A stretch of 64,000 nucleotides of DNA from an uncultured Erwinia sp. (GTDB lineage Bacteria; Pseudomonadota; Gammaproteobacteria; Enterobacterales; Enterobacteriaceae): NCBI GenBank assembly GCA_946221915.1, contig CAMIKG010000004.1, forward strand, positions 62,001-126,000, in the 5' to 3' direction. A program made the position numbers and the translations under genes. The notes beneath the pieces are model-generated. The model did no database searches. It saw nothing but the letters and a program-made list of their open reading frames with translations, and was not told where the DNA came from. Shown piece after piece: positions 1-8,224 of the stretch; position 1 is the stretch's first letter; each line of letters starts with the position of its first letter.

Positions 1-797
1 AATACAGAGTAATTATTATAATTTTTCTTAATTTGGCAAACATTGTTATTAGCAGAGATTACCGCCCGGGCAAACTCTTTGGTCTCCTGCTGCGATATTT
101 TATTTAATAGTAATGAAATGATATTATTAAACCTGACCAGGTTGATCGCATTATCTTCTGACATCACCACCGAATCGCGAAAAATCACAGTAAGCAGATT
201 GCTGTCAATCAGTTCAACTTTAATGACGGTGTCCAGCCCCGTTTTCAATTCAATCCCGGTAAGAAAATAGCGAACACCCGTCGCCCGTAAATTGTGAAAG
301 CTTTCTGTCAGATTATCGCTGTTTACGGTCAACACAGCGGGTAAAAAACGGAAGCCTTTTGCTTCAAAGATTGCACTATGATTAATGATAAAATCAAATA
401 TCATCATCGATAAGGTTTTATCCTGCATCACAAAAGGAAATATCGCCAGCGCTTCCTCTTCTGTGGATTTGATTTTTTCCGGCAGTCTGACTTCGCGCGT
501 CACATTCATGACGAATAAATAACCTTTACCATATACCGTATTGATATATCGGTAGGAAGAACTTTCACCCAACACTTTGCGCAACACATAGATACAACGC
601 GAGAGAGACTCATCAGAAACATCCCCTCCCTTCCATACTTCTCTGATGATATGATCTTTAGTAATCACTTCTCCGGCGTTTTTAACCAATAACAACAATA
701 CCGCCATTTCTTTTGGGGGAACAGTAATTATCCTGTCTTTATGATACAGAACCTGATCACCACAAAGTGTAAAGTCACTGAAACGATAATTTTCCAT
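1..797 (-). CDS. hilA: HilA-like T3SS transcriptional activator (partial, 3' end outside window)
   Basis: The reading frame opens at ATG 797 and stays open to the window edge (265 codons seen), so the C-terminus is missing. Residues ~1-100 form an OmpR/ToxR-type winged helix: MENYRFSDF start, PPKEMAVLLLL, a DESLSRCIYVLRKVLGE recognition helix and a YRYINTVYGKGYLF wing. These closely follow the DNA-binding domain of Salmonella HilA. Residues beyond ~105 are less conserved and correspond to the HilA central region. HilA-family proteins activate inv and prg operons. Here the gene is last in the co-directional T3SS locus, after the lipoprotein gene. The coding sequence is AT-rich compared with the inv/spa genes, which suggests mosaic origin. 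Family assignment is strong; the regulated promoters are inferred. Confidence 0.85.
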   Translation of the reverse strand, partial: MENYRFSDFTLCGDQVLYHKDRIITVPPKEMAVLLLLVKNAGEVITKDHIIREVWKGGDVSDESLSRCIYVLRKVLGESSSYRYINTVYGKGYLFVMNVTREVRLPEKIKSTEEEALAIFPFVMQDKTLSMMIFDFIINHSAIFEAKGFRFLPAVLTVNSDNLTESFHNLRATGVRYFLTGIELKTGLDTVIKVELIDSNLLTVIFRDSVVMSEDNAINLVRFNNIISLLLNKISQQETKEFARAVISANNNVCQIKKNYNNYSV

Positions 798-1097
798 GTC
801 AATTTATCCATTTCTTTGTTAAACAGAACTTATAAAAAATGTTATCAACTGCTATATCGTCTCTTTAACTGAGGCGTCGCGAGACAGGCAGATACGCGAC
901 TATAAAAAAGATAACATAACAGGATCAATTAAAATGTGAAATCATACGGTAATTATCGATTTGCAAAGTTGTTATTCACTAACAGTTATATTTATTGTAA
1001 ACATAATATGATGCTGTCGTGGGAAGGGTAAAAAGAAGTAATATTTTCTACAGTGAAGTAAATATTCTCCAGGGTTCCGACCATTTTACCATCGGTG
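798..1097. other. AT-rich intergenic region upstream of the HilA-like gene
   Basis: These 300 bases lie between the minus-strand lipoprotein gene and the HilA-like gene and contain no credible ORF. The stretch is very AT-rich, including several A/T runs around 900-1060. It is the only place for a dedicated promoter of the HilA-like gene and is a plausible H-NS-silenced region. No operator could be assigned by eye. Confidence 0.5.
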
Positions 1098-1601
1098 TCA
1101 GAACATAGCGTTAACCTCACAGTGCAAATAACCCACTTTCGCTTTATTCCATAGTATCACAGCCGCCGTATCAACTGGTACAGTAGCGATACGGGAACAA
1201 AGCTGTCGCCGGGAGTGTGGATCGCGCAGCGTTGCATAAAGTGCTGACCAGAATTGCTGTTTTTCATCCTCCGTCAGACTAGTCAGCTGGTTACGCAGCT
1301 GTGTATGATGACGCTCTTTGCTGGCTGAACCGGGCATGAGCAGGTACTCATACCATGTCTGTACACCTGCGCTGGCGTAATGAAATGATGCCTCGGCAAA
1401 GCGTTTATTTTTGACGCAAGCCACCATCTGTTCATAGTGTTTTTCCGTACTGAACGGCACAGCAAATTGTGCAGATATATCTGCACAATTTGGTAATGAT
1501 TCCAAGGCTGAATTTGAGTGCTTCTCAGGTGCACAGCCAGCCAGTAACGCAAACAGTGCCAGACAGCAGAGAACCCACATATTGCGCACTCTGCTCACCA
1601 C
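1098..1601 (-). CDS. Putative outer-membrane lipoprotein, candidate T3SS pilotin
   Basis: The 167-residue protein begins with basic residues, a hydrophobic segment (WVLCCLALFALLAGC) and a lipobox LAGC with the lipidated Cys near residue 23, so it should be a lipoprotein. After a short linker the rest is a soluble, probably helical domain containing about four Cys. The gene lies after sctL and a 66-codon gene, exactly where Shigella carries mxiL-mxiM; MxiM is the secretin pilotin, a job done by InvH in Salmonella and YsaP in Yersinia. I see no clear sequence similarity to these, so the pilotin role rests on position and lipobox. The start shown is a GTG at 1601 overlapping the previous gene; ATG at 1580 is an alternative but loses the basic n-region. 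Confidence 0.65.
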   Translation of the reverse strand: MVSRVRNMWVLCCLALFALLAGCAPEKHSNSALESLPNCADISAQFAVPFSTEKHYEQMVACVKNKRFAEASFHYASAGVQTWYEYLLMPGSASKERHHTQLRNQLTSLTEDEKQQFWSALYATLRDPHSRRQLCSRIATVPVDTAAVILWNKAKVGYLHCEVNAMF

Positions 1602-1795
1602 TCAATCATCTTCTCTTCGGGTGCCAGGAAGATCTGCATATACAAGGTCTTTAACATCGCTTTATTCATCTCTTCCATGCTACCCATCATTTCCTGCATT
1701 TTTTTCATTTTTTCATCCATATCGCTACATGAATTCTCTGCTAATGATTCAGCAATGCCGGAAAAAGAGTGATTATTTATATTGGAAATATTCAT
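1595..1795 (-). CDS. Small T3SS-locus protein of unknown function (MxiL position)
   Basis: A 66-residue protein, hydrophilic and Met/Glu/Lys-rich in its centre (MDEKMKKMQEMMGSMEEMNKAM), probably one long amphipathic helix. It has no signal peptide or membrane segment. A strong Shine-Dalgarno GGGAGG sits 6 bases before the ATG, inside the end of sctL. The ATG overlaps the sctL stop and the gene's own stop overlaps the next start, so it is fully embedded in the operon. The position equals mxiL of Shigella. I do not recognise the sequence. A helical small protein there could be a chaperone-like or sorting-platform accessory, which is speculation. Confidence 0.75.
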   Translation of the reverse strand: MNISNINNHSFSGIAESLAENSCSDMDEKMKKMQEMMGSMEEMNKAMLKTLYMQIFLAPEEKMIEW

Positions 1796-2475
1796 GATTC
1801 GCCTCCCATGCCAGTACGTGGATAAAAGATGTCATAAAGTTTCTGCTGAGATTCCGCAGTTATTGCATTAATTCTCTCATGAATTTTTTCATTATTGTAA
1901 ATCAGCCGTTGTACCGCGCCTGCAGTAAATGCTTCACTATTAAACTCCATCAGCTGATCGCCCATTTTCACCTGGTAATACCTATGCTGGTGATAGCTAA
2001 TTTTCGGTTCAGTGAGTAAATGAGGCCGTAGTCTGGCGCAGATCTCTCTTGCCAACAGTGACTGCCCCTCAGGTAAAAACACCACCACGTCGCTGTGATG
2101 ACTGACGTTGTTTTTTTTAAACCAGTCGCTCACCAGCTGAATAAAAATCGTATTATCCTGGAACACGTCCTCCATCAGCGCAACCAGTTGCTGCTCTAAC
2201 TCCCTGCACAGCCGCTCATATTCCTGTCCGATCGCGCGGAAATGGCTGACAATATCGGCAACACAGCAGAGAAGACCTGATTCAAACCCCTCCTGATAAG
2301 CGCGTGCTTTAATGTCATCGCTTTCATACCAGGCCTGGTTAATCAGTTTCCTGGCTTCATTTCTGGCGGCCTCCTGCAGATTTTCTGCTTTCTTTCTCGC
2401 CGCAAGATAGTCACGGGTCAATAAGGTATTTTCGATGGCGGACATCTCAAAATGTGGCTGAATATTTTCTTGCAT
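1792..2475 (-). CDS. sctL: T3SS ATPase regulator SctL (OrgB/MxiN family)
   Basis: SctL is the cytoplasmic stator-like protein that joins the SctN ATPase to the SctQ sorting platform. The 227-residue product matches Salmonella OrgB along its length: MQENI start, a helical Ala/Glu/Lys-rich segment at ~20-50, the RAYQEGFESGL motif at ~57-67, and a C-terminal domain with YYQVKMGDQLMEFN resembling the OrgB FIMSCGDQIAEFS stretch. The frame is open upstream to 2580, but the alignment of the first 21 residues with OrgB (also 226 aa) selects ATG 2475. This start overlaps the end of sctK by 29 bases. No good Shine-Dalgarno precedes it, suggesting translational coupling to sctK. Confidence 0.88.
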   Translation of the reverse strand: MQENIQPHFEMSAIENTLLTRDYLAARKKAENLQEAARNEARKLINQAWYESDDIKARAYQEGFESGLLCCVADIVSHFRAIGQEYERLCRELEQQLVALMEDVFQDNTIFIQLVSDWFKKNNVSHHSDVVVFLPEGQSLLAREICARLRPHLLTEPKISYHQHRYYQVKMGDQLMEFNSEAFTAGAVQRLIYNNEKIHERINAITAESQQKLYDIFYPRTGMGGES

Positions 2476-3001
2476 GCTGTAATGCCATAAAAAATAGAAC
2501 CGGGTCAAAAGGCTGCTCAGCTGTTGCCAGTGGCAACGCATCAACCTGCCGGGGAAACAGCAGCCGGATACACGCCGCAATACCGGGTTGCAGCGAGGGA
2601 AATAATGGCGTCATTTCACTGTAAGCCAGCTGCCATAATGTATGCTCATCCAGGACAACCGTGTCGCCTTGCAGCGGAGCAACAATATCGAACTGCATAA
2701 AACACTGTGCTTTCCTGCTGAGTTGATACTGATAGCCACTGTGCAGCAGCCGTTCACGGTAACGCTGGCAGGCCATATACCAGGCGACTTCACCCAGCTG
2801 CATCCAGTGCTTAATGACGGTATGCGTTAAACGGCAACCGTCACCGATCGTTGCCGCCACCGGCAGCGCAAACTGTTGCACAACAATTTTATTGATAATC
2901 CCGCGCGGCACCGCGCTGTTCCAGTGAACTGGCGTACCCAGCCGGGAAGGGTGAACCCATGCCAGAGGATCGGCCATCAGTGTTTCAACGGTCGGTAACA
3001 T
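2447..3001 (-). CDS. sctK: T3SS sorting-platform protein SctK (OrgA/MxiK family)
   Basis: SctK links the cytoplasmic sorting platform to the inner-membrane ring protein SctD. The protein has about 184 residues. Conserved OrgA features are visible at both ends: ADPLAWVHPSRL near residue 12 (OrgA FDPLSYIHPQRL) and FFMALQHARKYSAT at the C-terminus (OrgA LLLALQYAQKYPNT). There is no signal peptide or membrane segment, as expected. Upstream is sctJ, only ~17 bases away, and downstream is sctL, which overlaps. ATG 3001 was preferred over the in-frame GTG at 3007; neither has a convincing Shine-Dalgarno. Confidence 0.88.
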   Translation of the reverse strand: MLPTVETLMADPLAWVHPSRLGTPVHWNSAVPRGIINKIVVQQFALPVAATIGDGCRLTHTVIKHWMQLGEVAWYMACQRYRERLLHSGYQYQLSRKAQCFMQFDIVAPLQGDTVVLDEHTLWQLAYSEMTPLFPSLQPGIAACIRLLFPRQVDALPLATAEQPFDPVLFFMALQHARKYSATF

Positions 3002-3018
3002 TTTCACGGTTGTCGTTA

Positions 3019-3744
3019 TCAGGTTTTGCGGTGTTTTTTCTGCATGACATACATCACACCACTAATAATCATCATGAGGAGAAGAATGGCGACGGAAAGC
3101 TCACCCCATGATGATGCCTCATATTGTCGGATCTCTGCAGGCGGCAACGGCCAGGCTTGCGGCGCAGGCGTCAGCACCACGGAGATATTGTCATAATCGA
3201 TATTGGCGAAACTATTTTTCACCAGCCGCGTCGCATCATTCAGCAGATTCCCTTCGGCCGGAATCGCGGTGTCGTAACGTAATAACACGGCAACGTGCAT
3301 CGGCTTTCCCTGCTTCCCGGCGTCCGCATTGCTGACGTCATAGCTGACGTGAACCCGGGAGGAAACAATGCCGTTGATCTGATTTAACGTCTGTTCCAGC
3401 CGCTGTTCGATAGCCGAATAAATTCTGGCCACTTCCGCGCGCGGCGAGGAAATCAGGCTATCGGCCGGGAACATCTCCGCCACCTCCATGCGCGGTCTGG
3501 AGGGCAGGTTATAGATGGTCATCAGGTCAACGGCGGCCGAAAAGTCGCGCATCCCGACGTACACACTGTAACCCGCCTTCGCCATATTTCTTTTTGTCGC
3601 CGCGATATTATTTTTCTGCAATAACGCCACCACTTCATTCGCCTGATTTTGATCCAGTCCGTTGAGTAACGCCTCTTCTTTACAGCCGCTAAGTAAGAAG
3701 ACCGTTAGCAGCAACAGCCATAATTTTAACGTTCTCATTATCAT
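3019..3744 (-). CDS. sctJ: T3SS inner-membrane ring lipoprotein SctJ (PrgK/MxiJ family)
   Basis: SctJ forms the inner ring of the basal body with SctD. The 241-residue protein carries a lipoprotein signal (LWLLLLTVFLLSGCK, Cys near 21), the two ring-building-motif domains typical of YscJ/PrgK (VVALLQKNNIAA near 38-49 and EGLDQNQANEV-like N-terminus), the segment RVHVSYDVSN near ~130, and one C-terminal membrane helix (LSVAILLLMMIISGVMYVM) before a basic tail. The ATG overlaps the sctI stop in ATGATAATG. Length and domain order match PrgK (about 250 aa). Function is well supported by family and position. Confidence 0.93.
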   Translation of the reverse strand: MIMRTLKLWLLLLTVFLLSGCKEEALLNGLDQNQANEVVALLQKNNIAATKRNMAKAGYSVYVGMRDFSAAVDLMTIYNLPSRPRMEVAEMFPADSLISSPRAEVARIYSAIEQRLEQTLNQINGIVSSRVHVSYDVSNADAGKQGKPMHVAVLLRYDTAIPAEGNLLNDATRLVKNSFANIDYDNISVVLTPAPQAWPLPPAEIRQYEASSWGELSVAILLLMMIISGVMYVMQKKHRKT

Positions 3745-4031
3745 GCACGTATAAGCGTATCAATTGCCGTGACCGCTTTTCTCGTCAGCGTAGAATAAAG
3801 AGAAAGCCGAATATTGTATTCCGATGTTCTCAGCTGATACTGATAGATATTATCAATATCCGTTGCGCTGGCCGGATCATTCGCGCTCTTTAACACTTCC
3901 TTTTTATCGTTATAATCCGCCGCGACATGATGAGTAAATGCATTTCTCAGCATCTCCTCCAGCGATCCTGTCGTGAGATTATAATCGTTATCACTGGTGA
4001 TATTGATGATATCAACAGAACCCGTTAGCAT
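3741..4031 (-). CDS. sctI: T3SS inner rod protein SctI (PrgJ/MxiI family)
   Basis: This 96-residue protein is the inner rod subunit that connects needle and basal body. It is short, without a signal peptide. The C-terminal half (YQYQLRTSEYNIRLSLYSTLTRKAVTAIDTLIRA) resembles the conserved helical tail of PrgJ/MxiI, which inserts into the growing rod. The N-terminal half is variable, as in the family. The gene sits between the needle gene and sctJ, the conserved prgI-prgJ-prgK order, and overlaps sctJ by 4 bases. An AGGA Shine-Dalgarno precedes the ATG. Confidence 0.88.
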   Translation of the reverse strand: MLTGSVDIINITSDNDYNLTTGSLEEMLRNAFTHHVAADYNDKKEVLKSANDPASATDIDNIYQYQLRTSEYNIRLSLYSTLTRKAVTAIDTLIRA

Positions 4032-4044
4032 TGTTTATCCTGTA

Positions 4045-4296
4045 TTATCTGAAGTTAGATATAATCGAGGTGGCAACATCTTTATAACTTTTCACCACCC
4101 CCGACTGTGCCTGTCGGTAGACCTGATAATCAGACGAAAGAGACTGATAACGGGCTAATTTTTGCGGATCCGATATCCCGTCACCTTTTAATTCCTGCAA
4201 GGCGACCTGTAAATCAGCATTTAAACTCGCCACCTTCTCATCAAACTCGCTGGACAAATTCGTCAGAAAGCCGCCCCATATGCTATTCGCACTCAT
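4045..4296 (-). CDS. sctF: T3SS needle subunit SctF (PrgI/MxiH family)
   Basis: An 83-residue major needle protein that polymerises into the extracellular conduit. It has the helix-PxDP-helix architecture of the family: an N-terminal helix from residue ~12, the turn ISDPQKLARYQ at ~41-51, and a C-terminal helix ending KSYKDVATSIISNFR (PrgI ends VKVFKDIDAAIIQNFR). Length is close to PrgI (80) and MxiH (83). AAGGAG precedes the ATG. It is secreted by its own apparatus, consistent with no cleavable signal. Confidence 0.95.
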   Translation of the reverse strand: MSANSIWGGFLTNLSSEFDEKVASLNADLQVALQELKGDGISDPQKLARYQSLSSDYQVYRQAQSGVVKSYKDVATSIISNFR

Positions 4297-4305
4297 ACCT
4301 GCTCC

Positions 4306-5502
4306 TTAATGGATCTCGGGAAAATACCATTGCTCCGGGCTGATTTTAACATAGCCATTATTACCATACAGGCGGGAATTACCCTGCAGCATATTATCTT
4401 TCAGAGCAATATCAAACTGAATATAATCGCCACGCCATTTCCGCCTGAATTCGCTGACATATTTCTTTAATGCATTAAGTTCACTGTCATTTAATTTTCC
4501 TGATATAGAAAAAGTCACATTATCAGGACTGCTTCTTTTATCATAAACAGCAATAATCCCCCTCAGCCCCTGTTCGGCCGTTTCCGCAAGTCGATAGTCG
4601 CTGAGTGTGCTAAAAATAAAGCGACTGGACCAGGGAAACAGCGTGACCATTTTTGCGGATACCTGCTCCAGCTCCTGCGGTGTCATGGACTCGGTTCGTT
4701 CCTGGCTGAGAATAATCTCGGGTTTTGCCGGGTCGTCAAAACGTACCGCATGAAATTTCAGCTGCGGCCAGCGCGAGCCAAGTTCACGCGCGATCTTGTC
4801 CTCTTCTTCACGCGTGGAGAGCACCGTAATCTGCTGACCGGCATCGTTCTTAATCAGTGACTGCCAGGCCCAGGCGCTGCTGCTGGCATCGCGCGCCAAA
4901 ACATAGACTGCGCTATCATGGCCGACAAAGGTCGTAAACTGGTACGGCCTGCCGCCAAGCAACTGCGTAACGCTGTTAATCTGTTGCGGTTCCTGCCGCG
5001 TCAGCAGGTAGTAGCCTGCGCCTGCCAGCAACAGCAGGGTCAGTAGCGCTGGCACGCTGAAAGGTCTGCGCCGCTGCCGAGCGGTTAGCGGTTTCACGAC
5101 GGGCTCAGGCGCTGACTCCGCGAGGCTGGCCTGGCAAACCGCCCTGTCCTGCTGATGCTCCTCTCTTTGCGGTCGGAGCGTAAAGCACACACCATCAACG
5201 TCGATAGTTTGATGAAATGGAATCGTGCGCTCTGTTATTCCGCCATCACGATATGACATCAGTAGCGGCAAGGGTGCGCTACTGTGCCAGACAATCTCAA
5301 AGCGGGTATTAATACTGTCATCCAGAATATATGTCGCGGTTGGATCAGCCGATTGTTGCTGAAATAATGCCAGAGCATCGCGATCCGCAACAATAAATGA
5401 GGCACGCTCCTCACGAATAACATATTCGCCCCCGGCTAAGCGGGTGTTGATAAAACATATGGCATAGTGACGTTCCATTTCCACAGCATTCATTGCCATC
5501 AT
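4306..5502 (-). CDS. sctD: T3SS inner-membrane ring protein SctD (PrgH/MxiG family)
   Basis: SctD builds the outer part of the inner-membrane ring. The 398-residue protein has a cytoplasmic FHA-like domain (~10-115), one membrane helix at ~148-167 (FSVPALLTLLLLAGAGYYLL) preceded by a basic ARQRRR stop, and a periplasmic region of ring-building modules. The C-terminus YGNNGYVKISPEQWYFPEIH closely matches PrgH YGAEGYIKMSPGHWYFPSPL. It starts the prg-type block (sctD-F-I-J-K-L). Several Met codons (residues 1, 2, 4, 9) lie near the start and no Shine-Dalgarno clearly decides between them. Confidence 0.93.
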   Translation of the reverse strand: MMAMNAVEMERHYAICFINTRLAGGEYVIREERASFIVADRDALALFQQQSADPTATYILDDSINTRFEIVWHSSAPLPLLMSYRDGGITERTIPFHQTIDVDGVCFTLRPQREEHQQDRAVCQASLAESAPEPVVKPLTARQRRRPFSVPALLTLLLLAGAGYYLLTRQEPQQINSVTQLLGGRPYQFTTFVGHDSAVYVLARDASSSAWAWQSLIKNDAGQQITVLSTREEEDKIARELGSRWPQLKFHAVRFDDPAKPEIILSQERTESMTPQELEQVSAKMVTLFPWSSRFIFSTLSDYRLAETAEQGLRGIIAVYDKRSSPDNVTFSISGKLNDSELNALKKYVSEFRRKWRGDYIQFDIALKDNMLQGNSRLYGNNGYVKISPEQWYFPEIH

Positions 5503-5607
5503 CCATTGATTACAGTATGCCCTTCCCTATTAGAACAACACGTTACCATAGGATAATTATCGATACTTGACAGAATAATGATGAATTCCAATCTAATTTT
5601 ATTTTCC
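5503..5607 (-). promoter_or_regulatory. Candidate promoter region of the prg-type block (sctD onward)
   Basis: This 105-base AT-rich spacer between the acyl carrier protein gene and sctD is the largest non-coding break inside the T3SS locus and falls where Salmonella has the separate HilA-controlled prgH promoter. It includes a short perfect palindrome GATAATTATC. No -35/-10 pair or HilA box was assigned with confidence, so this is a positional inference. Confidence 0.35.
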
Positions 5608-5913
5608 TTATCGTTTTCTTTCCCTTTTTATTTTTCTGTCATCAGCTTTGAAAGAAATATCATTATTCTTCGCTAACTTACGCGTAATAAGATGACAGAC
5701 ATCTTTCACCTGCTTTATCTCTCTGACATCGCTATCGCTGAGTGACAAATAAAATGTCATTTCGAGAGCACCGACCATCTCGGTCAGCAGTAATGAATCG
5801 ATATACAGATCGGTATCCAGCCAGCTATTATCATGGATTAAATGTTTCGCCACCCCGCTGCAATCAGCAATAATCTGCTTAACCTTTTCCTGAAGAGGGT
5901 CAGTATCCGCCAT
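5608..5913 (-). CDS. iacP: T3SS-associated acyl carrier protein (IacP/AcpY family)
   Basis: A 101-residue acyl carrier protein. The phosphopantetheine site is DLYIDSLLLTEMVGALE with Ser near residue 40, parallel to Salmonella IacP DLYADSLDLIDIVFGL. IacP family members are linked to translocator/effector function and lie next to the sip genes in Salmonella, Yersinia Ysa and Sodalis. The frame is open upstream to 5982, overlapping sipD; ATG 5913 was chosen because the domain begins there (MADTDPLQEKVKQII). A ~20-residue basic C-terminal tail (KADDRKIKRERKR) is longer than in housekeeping AcpP. No sipA gene lies beside it, unlike Salmonella. Confidence 0.88.
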   Translation of the reverse strand: MADTDPLQEKVKQIIADCSGVAKHLIHDNSWLDTDLYIDSLLLTEMVGALEMTFYLSLSDSDVREIKQVKDVCHLITRKLAKNNDISFKADDRKIKRERKR

Positions 5914-5929
5914 ATGTTGGTCCCGCCAT

Positions 5930-6925
5930 TCAGAAACGCAGATAAGCCATCGCGGCTTCTGCATTCTGCTGGATAAAGGCACTCATCAGCTTAACCAGTT
6001 GATCCATGGAGGCTTTCGCGCCCTGCAGTTTTGTCGACATCGTCTGTAAAAACCCGGGATACTCCTCGCCCTTTGCCTGAAAGCCCGCATCCCATGCGCT
6101 GTGCTTAGCGGCGTTAAGATTGATATCTTTAAACTGATATCCCGGCTCTTTATCGGCACTCCAGTTGCTGTCCAGCTGCTTAGTGCTGGTGAGTATATTG
6201 TTTAACGGTTCCAGGTTAATCTGAACAGTATATGCGCCATTGCCATGCTCTTTCAGACAACTGATGGGCAACCCCATTGCTGCCAGCCATTTTTCCGCTT
6301 CCGCCTTGCTGGCGGTGGGATACTGCCCCTCTTTCTCCCCGGGATACAGTTGACCGGCGGTGCCGGAAAAATCGCCGATCAATTTATCCAGGTCGGCGAC
6401 AAACTCTTTCATTTTTAAGGTGATCTCACCCTGCCCTTTCCCGGCATCTAAGTATTTCGCCAGAGCAAGTTTTAATTCATTAAATTTACTCTGAAATCTG
6501 TTCAGGGTATCAACCGAATCAGCATAGATGGCGACATAACTGTCTCGTACGGAAGCAATCACTTTCTCATGCAGCGCCATGAGTTCATTACTGGACATTG
6601 GCCTGACACCCACCGTACGCAGTTTTATCTGATCGCTGTTTTTATTGAGATCATAAATGACAGCGTCGGGAGCATGTTGACTTTGTAAACTTTCAGATTC
6701 GGCACTGATGCCATTAGCGTACTCAACTGAAATCTCACGTAACCTTTGCTGATATTTAAACTCCTGAATGACGTTCCGCTGCAGACTTTCAATCTGGCTG
6801 TCGGCATTATTATCAGATTGCGGCTTATCGTTGATCGTTTTTTCTTTTGCCGGGTAAATATCAGGCAGCGAATCGTAAAATGACACGACACTTTTCGTAT
6901 TATGTAGCGGAATATCAAATGGCAT
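5930..6925 (-). CDS. sipD: T3SS needle-tip protein (SipD/IpaD family)
   Basis: A 331-residue hydrophilic protein that should cap the needle and control translocator secretion. The family hallmarks are an N-terminal chaperone-like helical part (~30-110), a central long coiled-coil, the WSADKEPGYQFKDINLNAAKHSAWDAGF mixed region and the C-terminal helix (LQGAKASMDQLVKLMSAFIQQNAEAAMAYLRF) that matches the SipD/IpaD C-terminal coiled coil. The start is ATG 6925, with AGGAG 8 bases upstream; a TTG at 6946 is in frame. It follows sipB-sipC in the usual order. SipD of Salmonella has 343 residues. Confidence 0.92.
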   Translation of the reverse strand: MPFDIPLHNTKSVVSFYDSLPDIYPAKEKTINDKPQSDNNADSQIESLQRNVIQEFKYQQRLREISVEYANGISAESESLQSQHAPDAVIYDLNKNSDQIKLRTVGVRPMSSNELMALHEKVIASVRDSYVAIYADSVDTLNRFQSKFNELKLALAKYLDAGKGQGEITLKMKEFVADLDKLIGDFSGTAGQLYPGEKEGQYPTASKAEAEKWLAAMGLPISCLKEHGNGAYTVQINLEPLNNILTSTKQLDSNWSADKEPGYQFKDINLNAAKHSAWDAGFQAKGEEYPGFLQTMSTKLQGAKASMDQLVKLMSAFIQQNAEAAMAYLRF

Positions 6926-6973
6926 AACATTAGCTCCTGCTGACAAATAATTCTCCCATTATGGGCCTGTGGT

Positions 6974-8224
6974 TCATACACGAATATTATTGATCATCCC
7001 CTCAATGATCGCGGTCTGACGCCCCTGCTGTTCCTGCAGCGCACGTTGCGTCGTCTCCCTTAGTTCCCGCTCCTGCTGCGCAGAGGCCAATCTGTTTTGT
7101 GCAGAGCGACTGGTAATATCAGCAGCGGTGTCGTTTAATTTGGCCTCACGGCTGAGTTTCGCGGCTTCCAGTTCACTGGGTGACTGCACCAGCGTGGCTG
7201 CCGGATGACTCATCTGGGTCAGCATTTCACCTTTTGCCCGGTCATTGTCCTGCAGCATATGAATGCGATTAATCTCAATATTATTATTTTCGATCGCCAG
7301 CTCAAGATCGCCATTTTTTTCAATTAATTTATCATTGTCTTCGCGCAGCTTATTACGCTGGTTATCACGCCTCTCTTCCGCCTGATCGAGGCTGTCCAGT
7401 TGCTTATCATTAGCCTTTATCGCTTTTTCTCGCGTGCTGCTCTGTTTATCGATTTCACGTTTCCGCTCCTGCAAGGCTTTATCGCCGTGTCCCGCTTCCC
7501 GTGCTGCATTTATTTTATTATCGATATCAGTGCGCTGCTGAGCCAGTTCGTTCTGTTCCTTCTGCATAACATGATTCTTTTTATTGAGCTTTTCAGCCTG
7601 TTTCATCTGCTGCTTACTTTCCTGATTCAGTTTTTCCAGTTGCGCATTATTCCCCTGAATCACTTTTTTATTGGCATGAATATCGGTGCGCAGTTTCTGG
7701 TTCTGATCCAGTAATTTAGCGTTTTGTTCACCGTGTTTGGTGTTGCTGTTGATTTTATTCAGGGTTCCGGCGGCTGCGAAACCGATGCCCGCAACAGCGC
7801 CGCCTATTGCTCCGGTGCGAGCTTCCACTGCACTTTTATATTGCGCATTGGCTCCCTGTTCCGTGGTCTTCAGCGCCAGCACGTCGCGTTGCCCGCTAAT
7901 TTCTGTCTCACGCTGCAGAGACTTCATCAGATTACGCCAGGTATCCATCAACATTGCCGACAGACGCGTATAAAAAGAGGGTTTATCCCCCTCCGCGATC
8001 TCCGTGACCTTCCTGGCATTTTTTTTCAATTCATCAGGAGAAGCCAGGTCAGGTGCGTTCTGTGGCAATATGCGACCGTAATTGAGAACCGATGGATCGG
8101 TCAGCTCGCTGGGTTCGGGCGGCCGCCCCTTTTTCAGCGAAGGATTCGATGGTGCGGGTTTCAGTAAATCATCGTTTAACCACGATGACAGCGGGAAAGC
8201 ACTGTAGAAATTCACTCCTGTCAT
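6974..8224 (-). CDS. sipC: T3SS translocator (SipC/IpaC family)
   Basis: A 416-residue translocator that with SipB forms the pore in the host membrane. Positions ~60-110 contain the conserved LASPDELKKNARKV and YTRLSAMLMDTWRNLMKS segments. A Gly/Ala-rich hydrophobic segment at ~137-155 (GAIGGAVAGIGFAAAG) is the putative membrane-inserting helix, and the remainder is an unusually long Lys/Glu/Asn/Gln-rich coiled coil (~160-400). The ATG overlaps the sipB stop (TAATG). The C-terminal region, which in SipC binds actin, is divergent here, so actin activity cannot be assumed. Confidence 0.9.
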   Translation of the reverse strand: MTGVNFYSAFPLSSWLNDDLLKPAPSNPSLKKGRPPEPSELTDPSVLNYGRILPQNAPDLASPDELKKNARKVTEIAEGDKPSFYTRLSAMLMDTWRNLMKSLQRETEISGQRDVLALKTTEQGANAQYKSAVEARTGAIGGAVAGIGFAAAGTLNKINSNTKHGEQNAKLLDQNQKLRTDIHANKKVIQGNNAQLEKLNQESKQQMKQAEKLNKKNHVMQKEQNELAQQRTDIDNKINAAREAGHGDKALQERKREIDKQSSTREKAIKANDKQLDSLDQAEERRDNQRNKLREDNDKLIEKNGDLELAIENNNIEINRIHMLQDNDRAKGEMLTQMSHPAATLVQSPSELEAAKLSREAKLNDTAADITSRSAQNRLASAQQERELRETTQRALQEQQGRQTAIIEGMINNIRV

